Part shown: positions 13,401 to 25,400 of the stretch, piece by piece
Numbering within the stretch: position 1 is the first letter of the stretch
Layout: each line of letters starts with the position of its first letter
Program-made: the position numbers and the translations under genes
The notes under the pieces: model-generated
Databases searched by the model: none
What the model saw: the letters and a program-made list of their open reading frames with translations, nothing else
What the model was told of the DNA's origin: nothing
Assembly (NCBI GenBank): GCA_922989275.2
Contig: OV277867.1
Span: 45,312,070-45,376,069 of the forward strand
Length of the DNA stretch: 64,000 nucleotides
From: Gari tellinella
Lineage: Eukaryota; Mollusca; Bivalvia; Cardiida; Psammobiidae
Direction: 5' to 3'

Positions 13401-16400
13401 TTGATCACTTCTTGTTCTATTTATATAGCTAAAGACTGCTGGACTAGATGACTTAGACACAGTTTTGATCACTTCTTGTTCTATTTATATAGCTAAAGAC
13501 TGCAGGACTAGTTGACCTAGACACAGTTTTGATCACTTCTTGTTCTTTTTATATAGCTAAAGACTGCAGGACTAGTTGACTTAGACACAGTTTTGATCAC
13601 TTGTTCTATTTATATAGCTAAAGACTGCCGGACTAGTTGACTTAGACACAGTTTTGATCACTTCTTGTTCTATTTTTATAGCTAAAGACTGCAGGACTAG
13701 TTGACCTAGACACAGTTTCGATCACTTCTTGTTCTATTTATATAGCTAAAGACTGCAGGACTAGTTGACCTAGACACAGTTTTGATCACTTCTTGTTCTA
13801 TTTATATAGCTAAAGACTGCCGGACTAGTTGACTTAGACACAGTTTTGATCACTTCTTGTTCTATTTATATAGCTAAAGACTGCCGGACTAGTTGACTTA
13901 GACACAGTTTTGATCACTTCTTGTTCTATTTATATAGCTAAAGACTGCAGGACTAGTTGACCTAGACACAGTTTTGATCACTTCTTGTTCTATTTATATA
14001 GCTAAAGACTGCAGGACTAGTTGACCTAGACACAGTTTCGATCACTTCTTGTTCTATTTATACAGCTAAAGACTGCCGGACTAGTTGACTTGGACACAGT
14101 TTTGATCACTTCTTGTTCTATTTATATAGCTAAAGACTGCCGGACTAGTTGACTTAGACACATTTTTCGATCACTTCTTGTTCTATTTATATAGCTAAAG
14201 AAGATGACTTGGACATATCTGAGGAGGATGAGGACATCATTGACTCAGATGAGGATCCCGGCTGGGAACCATCCAGTAAAGTAGGTACCAGAAACCTAGT
14301 TCTAGACATATACGGTAAAACTTCTCTATTATAACTTATAATTAGGTATTTAAAGCAGATGGCTGCTGAAAGCAAGATGAAAAGCTCCTTTAAGGGCTGT
14401 TTGTTTTACTTTCACCTCGCTTTTAGCAGACACCTGTCTTCCTACTATCTATTAACGTTCTATTTAGTGAACCTAATAGAGAAGTTTTACTGTATTTGCT
14501 AAAAGAGAAGGGTAAAAATCAAGAGATTAATACAGCTGGGTATGTACCGTCATTTCCCGAGTATTGTGCGCATCCGTGTATAAAACGCACCCTTATTTTC
14601 AGGGTTAAATGTCTGGAAAAAAACTTTCCCCAAGGTTTTGGTCAGCGGTCGTACGCACGATTTCTCCTGCTGAACCCAGTTGTTTTTAAATGAAGAGAGT
14701 TCCGTAGGCATATTTTAGGACCAAGAAAATCCGTTAAATATGTGATAATTACAAGTATTCTGATAGTCAGGGGGTTAAATCCGACCTTCGAAGTTCCAAA
14801 AAATGAGCTGCGACTGTGTTTAAAATGCTGGAAACGAAACCAGACATATTTTTATGGGCATACTTAATTTTCATTTCTAGCGTCACATTAGAACAGGAAC
14901 GGAATATGTTCCTGATTAGAATCACCCCGTATTATTTTGTGCAAGTTTGTAGATGCGTTTATTAGGATTAAAATACATAAATACTAAACATTTATTGTAT
15001 GGAATTCTTTCATCACTAGCATTTATTGAATTATGAAAAAATACGGTAGAATACGAATGTTCCGAAAAAGTTACAAAAAGTTTCGCTCTGAAAATCGTGT
15101 GCCGCCAATCAAAAGAATAATCCGGAAATAGTAAATTCGATTATGCGCAGTTCGGGCCCGGAAATGGCGGGTGTTTATACAGTGACGCTTTGTTTCTACG
15201 ATGCAACCAGAGCTAAGTTTACTTCATTTTGAGCGATTTCACTCAATAATTATGAATAACAACTTGTTTATTTACTTTATTTCTCTCTCAGTTCAAAATG
15301 CCTTACCGATTTAGATTGTATTAGATACATACGTAGCGACTAACGTGCTCCCTCGAAAGAAGCTTCAAATAATCGAGGGCTTGCATTCTCAGATCGAAGA
15401 CTAATTTTAATAACTTATAAGCAATCAAGTGTCATAACATCAACAGTTTACACCCGGACAATCATAACTGATTATAATTGGGGTCACTAGCGTGTCATCT
15501 CCAATAAACAGCCCTAATCCCCGGCTATCATGTATGGGAGGTGTCAATTAAAGCCCTGCAGCGTATTGCGCAATCTTAACACATCGGTCTACGGGCGCTA
15601 ACCGTTGGTCAAGGTAGGCTTTAGAGTCTTGTTCCACTGTATTGTACGCACCCCCAAATTGCAGAAAAAAGATTTTATGATAAAAGTGCGCACAATACAT
15701 AGCTAAAGACGGTAACACAAAGACACCACAAAAATTCAGCATTAACCCTTTGAACCCTAGTCCCGCATATAGGCATCCATTTCAAACAGTGTACATGTGA
15801 AAATTGCACTTGTCCTATTCAAACAGTGAATACCCAGATCAGAGGGCTCCTTACGTAGCCCTCTGATATGGGTCCTCACTGTTTGTCATAATGCAAAACA
15901 TTGACAAAAAAAACAACCTTAAACATCAGAAATGGACTAGACAAAAATGGAAACTGGGATTGTCCATTTGAAGTTTCAGGGAAGAAAGAGTTAAATAATG
16001 TTTACAGTACAGAGTGAGACAATCTATAGTATGGATAGAGGTATTGCGAGTTGGTCAGAAAGGTATTTTCCAAATCAACATTGTGCCTAAATGCCATGCA
16101 CATGTTTAGCTTATTTAGCTATTATAACTAGCTATTAAAATGACTCAAATGAAGACTTGTTTCTAGTGCTTAAATAGTAGGAATTCGTAACTGATTATTC
16201 TAACACACCTCGCACACGCTCCTATATAAACAAAGAAGAAACGTATCTGTGTTTTAATTCTCAATAAAACACGCATGCGCTGTAATGTCTTAACGTGACG
16301 TCATATGGCTTCGAAAATGCGTATGCCAAGAAATGTAGGGCCATTGCTGCGTTGCAAACTGTGGTTAAATTGAAGTGTTAGAATCGAAATGATAGATTAA

Positions 16401-19400
16401 TACCAGTGTTTTATCGTGCAATAAAACAGGGATAGTCGTTGAGATGCTGGTAATTAAATCACTTGGTCTTTGTCCCTGTGATTTAATTAGTACGCATCTC
16501 AATTCCAACCTGTGTTATCGTGCAATAAAACACTGGCATGAATTTATTAAATTGAACTTTTAATTACAATTATCAGATTAAATAAAATGTTGCTGTATGT
16601 CAGCATTTAGTCTTTTGATATTTAACTTTGCATTATGGATTAACAGAACATAATGTTGCAGTGTCTGTCAAATCAGTGTATGCCTAATGTTACAAATACA
16701 GCAACTTACATTCATTGTGCACTGATTGAAATTTAGTGTATATACCTTCTATTTGGGGGCCTCCGTGGCCTAGTGGTATAGTCACTGTGACTTACATCAC
16801 TAAGCTCCTCACCGCTGTGAGTTTGAATCCCAGTAGGGTCGTTCGGATTTTTCATGTGGGGAAGCCTTCCAGCTGGCTTGCGGAAGGTCGGTGGTTCTAC
16901 CCAGTTGCCGATTTGTGCCTGAAACAGTGCATAAAGGACTTCTGGGGTCTTCCTCCACCTATAATTAGCTGGACGTCGCGATATGACTGAAATACTGTTG
17001 AAAGCGACGTAAAATCAAAACAAATCAAATCAAATACCTTCTATTTGCTTTTCTAGTCACATTTATGGACAATTGTTTAGGATTTTTGTACTTCCATCAT
17101 TGTTAGCTCTTCTGAGCACAATTAAAGAGCTCAAAGTGAGTTTTATGATACTCCTGTGTCTGTTGTTAGTCAGAACATGACTGCCTGTCTGCCTGTTCTT
17201 CAAAAAAGTGCAAACAATTTCTTCTATGAAACCAATGGTCCACTACTTGTTAGTAAATTGACATAGCCTGTTTCTAGTTTTGACTAAAGGTTACCATTAA
17301 AGCAAGTTGAAAGTAAAGCAGAATGTGCCTTAAGGGTGTATCAATGTCATGAATGTGGGAACTTTTCAAAGTATATGAAAACACTCTATGATGGTTTTGT
17401 ATTGAAGAGCTATTTAGGATGAATGAAAAAATAGAAAAAGTGTACATTTTGGTGAACAACAGTTGGCTCTACGGCCATGTAAAATTTACCCCACCCACTT
17501 CCTCTTATTTTGTCCTTTTCAAACAGCCCGCTTCAATAAAACCCATTTTAAATGGAAACAAATATGATTATTTGGTTTTGTGTTATTTATTTCCTATCTA
17601 TGGTAGTTTTTCTTCATACAAAAACTAATTTAAGAAAAAAAGGGCACCAAATGTGAAATTTATAAAGCTCTAAATATCATCGATATGATACTTTTTTGTA
17701 AATTTTGTAAGGGGCAATAACTCTTTTTACTTTAATAACTCAAAATTTTCAACACTGACCTTTCAATTTCTTTTCATATTTTGAACTGCCTTAGCATGGG
17801 CTTTCATCTGGTAGAATATAAGAAAAAGTTAAATACTAGAACTATTTCATTTTCAAACTTTTTTACTTTTTTTCATAAAATAAAAAATCTAATAAAATCA
17901 TGCCCTATACAAAGCATATTTTTGATATTCAAGGATCGATATTGTTCAAACCTGGTGCCTGCTTTGTCTAAATTTGGTTTCTATATGTGAAAATACCACC
18001 ATAGACATGAAATAAATAATGGAAACCCAAATTATCATGTTTGTTTTGTTTCGAAATAAATTTTACTGAAGCTTGTACCCTGAATGGGTAAAATTTGAAA
18101 AAAAGGTCCAAATTTGACATACCTTTTTCAAATCGCTGTAGCTCGAAAACAAGGACACCACCATATTATTTTTTTTCCATTTTTTCATTCATCATAAACA
18201 GCTCTTCCAAAAAAACAATGTTAGAAAAAAAGTTTAATACTTTGAAAAAAATGGCTCATGACATTGATACACCCTTAAGGCACATTCTGCTTTTCTTTCA
18301 GCCTGCTTTAAGCAGGATATAGAAAATAGATCTTTAGGTAAATGTTCATGACTGTATAAAGTAGAACTATTTTCTTCAGTGGAGGAATAAATAAAAGGTG
18401 TTAAAAGGCGTATTTATGGGGTAATGGATTAATTAATAATAACTTTTCAGGCCAGCAGTAAAGCCCTGGAGAAGCAGAGAAAGCCAAGAATGTTGCAGAA
18501 GACAAAGCTGTTTTCCTCCAAAGGCAAGCAGCCAAAGAAGACATCCAGTCAACAAAAAACTTCAACAAGGTATGTATCACCTTAGCACCTCTCTAAATAT
18601 GTTCCTGTTCTGGTCTTTAACCCATGATTACCCCATAACCTGTTACCAGTTTTGAAGACAGGTGACCACTTAAAGCAGTTTGAAAGTAAAGTAGAATGCC
18701 TCAACCTTGAATAATAGAATGTGTTCATTTAATAGGTTAAGTCAATTTATATATAAACAGAGTACCTTAAGCTACTATCTACTAGGATAGAGAAAATATT
18801 CGGTATGGTTCATATTCATGCGTCAATTAAACTGTATAAATTGGAACCATTTTCCTTAGTGAAGCAATAAATTGAAGGTGTTAAAATGGGTATTTATGGA
18901 GTTATGGGTTAAATACACCTTTTTACGCCTTAGATATATAGTAGAGGACTACTACAGAATTTAGTTTCACTTTATACAGTCATGAAGATGTAGTGTAAAA
19001 ATGATGGTAGTAGCTTAACCCTTTCCTCCCTGAAACTTCAAATGGACAATCCCAGTTTCCATTTTAGTCTAGTCCATTTCTGACTTTTAAGGGTTGTTTT
19101 TGTCAATATTTTGCATTATGACAAACAGAGAATACCCAGATCAGAGGGCTCCTTTAGGAGCCCTCTGATCTGGGTCTTCACTGTTTGCTTAGGACATGTG
19201 TACTATTCACATGTACACTGTTTGAAAAGCACGCCTATATGCGGGACTAGGGTTCAAAGGGTTAAAGCAGGCTGAAAGTAAAGCAGAATGTGCCTTAAGG
19301 CACATTCTGCCTTACTTTCAGCCTTCTTCAAGTGGTCATCTAGATTCAATACTAGAAACAGGCAATAAGGTAATGGGTTAAGACAGATGGATTTAGTATT

Positions 19401-22400
19401 TATGGGTTAAGATAGAAGGAATAAGGGTAGAATAAAGGTAGCTTCTTAAGGAGCTTTTTGCATTATTTTGTTGTAAATTAAAGAGTTACCTGCCTTTAAA
19501 TTAAAGAGTTACCTGCCTTTAAATTTCCTATTCTTATTTACTAGTACATGTACAGTACAGTAAAACCACTGAAAGGAAGACTACTTTATTGAAGTGAAGG
19601 CAGGTGGCAGCTTAAAGCAAGATGGAAGTAAAGCAGAAAGCTCCTTCATGCCTTTAAAACTTAACTTTATTAAGTGGTCGTGACAGAGCGGTTTTACTGT
19701 CAGTGTTCTTATTTATAGCCTAATCATTTCTAATTACGCAACGAAAATGCCAGGGGCGTTAATAAATGACCAAGTCCAGGGCTTCAGACAAGGGGGGTAT
19801 TTCAAAACTAAAATCTTTATTTCTGATTTAAACCCTATGGTGTCACTACTTATTAGAATCCTTTGTGACAAATCTAATGAGTAGTAACACCATAGGATTT
19901 GATGCTGAAATAAGAGAGAAAATGTTGAATTTGTTAGATTTACTCCCTCTTATCTGGAGCCCTGAAAAAAGTCTGTTATGTCCTTGGGGACAGAAGATCA
20001 AAAAGACTGAATTTAATAACTCGAAAATTAAAATTAAAAATAGGATAAGATATTGACTCTTAATTGTTGTTTATTGCAACACTCAAGAATTAGAACGAGA
20101 TTTTTATGATATGAAAAATCAGGGTTTCCCCAATTAATCAATACATGTCACTATCTGTAAGGGACTGGTAGGATTTTTAGCTCACCTGGCACGAAGTGCC
20201 AAGGTGAGCTATTGTGATCGCCCTGTGTCCGTCGTCAGTCGTCCGTCGTCAAACTTTTTGTTCAAAGATCTTCTCCTTAGAAACCACTGGGCCAATTTCA
20301 TCAAAACTTCATAGGATTGTTCCTTGTAGGGTACTCTCTCAGATTTCTTCAAATATAGGTAATCCAATTGAAATTGTGGTTGCCATGGCAACCAATTGAA
20401 AAAACTTTAAAAATCTTCTTGTCAAAACCTACTGGTCCGAATTGAAAATAATTTTACCCAAATGTGCCATTGGTGACCCTCTATCAGATTCTTAAAATAA
20501 TTTTCCTATCTTGAAAAACATGGCCGCCAGTGGGTGGGGCAGATTTTCCTTATATGGCTATATAGTGAAAACTTAAAAAATCTTCTTGTCAAAAACTAGT
20601 GGTCCGATTTGAAAGTAATTTTATGCAAATGATCCATGGGTGACCCTCTACCAGATTTCTTAAAATTATTTTGATATCTAAAAAAACATGGCCGCCAGTG
20701 GGTGGGGCAAAATTTCCTTATGTTACTGTATAGTAAAAACTTTAAAAATCTTCTTCTCTGAAACTACTGGTTCAAATTAAAAATAATTTAATACAAATGG
20801 TCAATTGATGATCTTCTACCAGATTTCTTAAAATCATTTTGTTATCTAAAAAAACATGGCCGCAAGTGGGTGGGGCAAGTTTTCTTTATGTTACTGTATA
20901 GTAAAAACTTTCAAAATCTTCTTCTCTGAAACTACTGGTCCAAATTAAAAATAATTTTGCAGAAATGGTCAATTGATGATCCTCTACCAGATTTCTTAAA
21001 ATCATTTTGTTATCTTAAAAAACATGGCCGCCAGTGGGTGGGGCATGTTACTGTATAGTAAAAACTTTAAAAATCTTCTTCTCTGAAACTACTGATTCAA
21101 ATTCAAAATAATTTTACACAAGTGGTTAATTGATGACCCTCTACCAGATATCTTAAAATCATTTTGTTATCTAAAAAACATGGCCACCAGTGGGTGGGAC
21201 AAGTTTTCCTTATATTTCTGTATAGAAAAAAATTCAAAAAAAGTTCTCTGAAACTAATGGTCTGATTTAAGAATTATTTTACACAAATAATGATTCATGG
21301 GTTACCCTTTGCTAGTTTTCTTCAAATAATCTTCCTAGCTCAAACAACATGGCCACCAGTGGGTGGAGGTGAATAAGTGAAAACTTAATCATAACTGGTC
21401 GATTTACATGACCGTAATCATGGATACCAGGTGAGCGATTTAGGGCCGCATGCGGCTCTTGTTTTTCTCACATAACTATCCTTGTTTTCTGTAGCGAACA
21501 ACGATGACAAATATCCTTATCTCCAACATGTGTAAGATCACTTTCTTGACGTCACTATAACTTCATTATTTATAACAATGTTTTGACGTCACCCGGGTTC
21601 CAAAAAAATGCATATTGCTTTAAAAATAGCTTAAAAATCGTTGGTAATGTGAGAAAAAAAATCTGTGACTCATCGATGTTTAAGACAAGTTGATCTTGAA
21701 CTCGTCTAGAATAGAAAAGTATTTAAGCTCGCCAAGGCTCGCTTAATACCGTTCAATTCTAGACTCTTTTGAGATCAGCTTGTATTAAAAATCGACTCAT
21801 GACCGATCCTATATTTCTCTACAATCTCCATACTTGTTTTCGTAAACAATCAAGAAGTAGTTAATACCCAGTCCGGAAGTTCTCTACAAATTTAAATTTT
21901 TTGAATAAAAGTATGTTTCTCCATTTATTGCATTTGTGTATGGATTAAGCTTAATTTAAAACATAATAGAATTATACCTTTTCCACTATAGTCTAGTTTT
22001 GGTTTGCCTTTTAGCTCAACTGCTCCTGTAAATGCCAGTGCCAAAAAGACCACTGGTGGTCAGCCAGACTCTACAAATACTGCAGCAGGACCTCAAATAC
22101 TCCATAACAATAAGCCGACTGGTCCAGAGGTAAGAGTGCTCTCCCTTGCTATCAAAGATATCTTATTCTTTACAACAATAAGCCGACTGGCCCAGAGGTA
22201 AGAGTGCTCTCCCTTGGTATCAAATATAATGTATTCTTCACAACATAAGCCTACTGGCCCTGAGGTAAGAGTGGTCTCCCTTTGCATCTTTGATATCTTA
22301 CGCTTCACAACATAAACCCACAGACCCTTAGATAAGAGTGACCTCCCTTTGAGTCTTTTAAGACTTACTCTTCACAACATGCCCACTGGCCCTGAGGTAA

Positions 22401-25400
22401 GATTGCTCTCCCTTGGTATCAAAGATAACTTATTCTTTACAGCATTAAGCCCACTGGCCCCGAGGTAAGAGTCAACTCCCTTTGTATCCTTGATAACTTA
22501 CAATCTACACTGAGAGAGACTTCACATGGAACTATAGTCAGGTCTAAAGTAGTCTATAGTGACAATAGATCCAACCGAACACCGGTTTGTTCGACCTTCA
22601 GACAGACCATTCTCAGTTTTCATTGTTTCAACAAATAGTGTTCTTTTGCCGACCTTAATGTGCATGCCCCAGCTACAATTTTGCCTCACTAGAGGTTTGA
22701 TCTTTAGTTCCATGTGAAGTCGCTCATGATAAGTCCACTAGGGCTGAGGTAGGAGTGGTCTCCCTCTTTGTATCAAAGATAACTTATTCTTCACAACATA
22801 AGCCAACTGGTGCTGAGGTAGGAGTGGTCTCCCTCTTTGTCTCAAAGATAACCTTCTTTTCAACAATACGCCCACTGACAATGAGGTAATGGTGCTCTCC
22901 CCTCATATCTAAGATAACTTATACTTTACAACAATAAGTCCTCTGGTGCTGAAGTATGAGTGACCTCCCTTGGTATCATAGGTTTATTATTTTTATTTGC
23001 AATAATAAACCTAATAGAGTTATTCCTTGGTATCCAAGATAACTTATTCTTCACACTAATAAACCAATCAGCCCTGATGTAAGCATGGCCTCCCTTGTCG
23101 CTCTAAGATTCATAGATATCTTAAAATAGACTAGATACTAGGGCACCTAGTCTTACAGGAGCATTCTGCTTTTGCCTTCATCTTCAGCAGTTATCTAGGC
23201 TCTAAAGATATGACTGAAATATTGTTTAATGTGACGTAAATTCATAATAAATATAGTCAAATAAACACATAGATGTAGGTGATTTGCACTGATGGCTGTG
23301 GAGGAAAGGGTTAAATCTTTACACAGCAGCTTTGTCAGTATAGGAGCATGCCTGCAACCCTAGCTATGGGTATACTCTTCATCAACAAACACTACCCCTG
23401 TAAAGAGTATACTTGTCCTTTGCAAACAGGGCAGAACCTGAACAGAGGGCTCCTGCATTTTTAGCTCTCCTGGCACAGGCACAAAGTGCCAAGGTGAGCT
23501 ATTTTGATCGTGCTGTGTCCGTCGTCCGTCGTCGTCCGTTCGTTCGTCGTCAACAATTTCTTTAAATGACATCTTCTCCTAAACTACAGGATGGATTTTA
23601 ACCAAACATGGCAGAAATGATCCTTATATGGTCCTCTTTGAAAGTTGTTCAAATGTTACCGGTCCATTGCATATCTATGTCACAGGAGCTAAAAATAGAT
23701 CGTTTCAATAAAAACTTTAAAAATCTTATTCTCTGAAATCACAGTACCCTGAGCTTAGATATTTTGCACAAAGCATCATCTATAGGTCCTCTATCAAGAT
23801 TGTTCAAATTATGTCCCTGGGGTCAAAAATGGCCCGACCCTGGGGGTCACAAATATACATAGAGTTATATAGTGAAATCTTCAAACCTCTTCTTCTCTGA
23901 AACTAATATAGCTAGAGCTTTGATATTTGGCATGGTGTAACTTCTAGAAGTACTTTACCAATATTGTTCAAATGTTTCCGGTCCGTTGCATATCTAGGTC
24001 ACAGGAGCTAAAAATAGATTTTTTTTAATAAAAAGCTTAAAAAATCTTCTCTTAAACTACAGTACCTTAAGCTTAGCTATTCTGCACTCAGCATCATCCA
24101 ATCAGCAATTGGCACAATCATATTGTCATAATTTCCCAGCTTTCCAAGATATGTTACATGATTTACATCAACGGTCCCAGGTGAGCGATTTAGGGCCGTA
24201 TACGGCTTTTGTGTAATTTAGCAATATATTGTTGAAAGTATCCGTGGTAGAAAAAATGGAATAGACTTAATTTGAAAATGCAAACGTGCATTTACAGTTT
24301 CAGGGGTGAATAGATTATAGATGATAGGAAGTACATGTATATAACTTTAACCCTTTCCCTCATATATACGTCTTTTAACACCTCTAATTTATTCCTCCAA
24401 TGAAAAAAATAGTTCCAATTTATATAATCATGAATATCATGTATCATAAGAAATATTTTCTATATTCTAGTATATGTTTACTTGAAGCAGGCTGAAAGTA
24501 AAGCAGAATGTCTGCTTTACTTTTAACCTACTTTTAGCAGTCACATATCTTCAAAACTAGAAACAGACTGCAGGGTAATGAGTTAAACTGTTTTATAGCC
24601 TGAGATTGGAGATTTCTTGGGCATCTAGCTTTACTTTTAACCTAAACTTTTAGCAGTCACATATCTTCAAAACTAGACACAGACTACATGGTAATAAGTT
24701 AAACTGTTTATAAATGGGCTATAGGGTAATGAGTTAAACTGTTTATAAACGGGCTATAGGGTAATGAGTTAAACTGTTTATAAACGGGCTATAGGGTAAT
24801 GAGTTAAACTGTTTATAAACGGGCTATAGGGTAATGAGTTAAACTGTTTATAAACGGGCTATAGGGTAATGAGTTAAACTGTTTATAAACGGGCTATAGG
24901 GTAATGAGTTAAACTGTTTATAAACGGGCTATAGGGTAATGAGTTAAACTGTTTATAAACGGGCTATAGGGTAATGAGTTAAACTGTTTATAAACGGGCT
25001 ACAGGGTAATGAGTTAAACTGTTTATAAACAGGCTATAGGGTAATGAGTTAAACTGTTTATAAACGGGCTATAGGGTAATGAGTTAAACTGTTTATAAAC
25101 GGGCTATAGGGTAATGAGTTAAACTGTTTATAAATGGGCTATAGGGTAATGAGTTAAACTGTTTATAAACGGGCTATAGGGTAATGAGTTAAACTGTTTA
25201 TAAACGGGCTATAGGGTAATGAGTTAAACTGTTTATAAACGGGCTATAGGGTAATGAGTTAAACTGTTTATAATTGGGCTATAGGGTAATGAGTTAAACT
25301 GTTTATAAACGGGCTATAGGGTAATGAGTTAAACTGTTTTCAGCCTGAGATTGGAGATTTCTTGGTGGAGAAGGAAGAGTGTAAGAATGATGACATACCA

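Noticed and set aside
16755..16830. A true tRNA gene at the SINE start
   Set aside because: It has A and B boxes but is fused to a SINE body with a tail and target duplication, and a second copy has the same structure.
24700..25340. CRISPR-like array (regular 35-bp repeats)
   Set aside because: The units are contiguous with no spacers, the genome is eukaryotic, and the unit derives from a MITE end.
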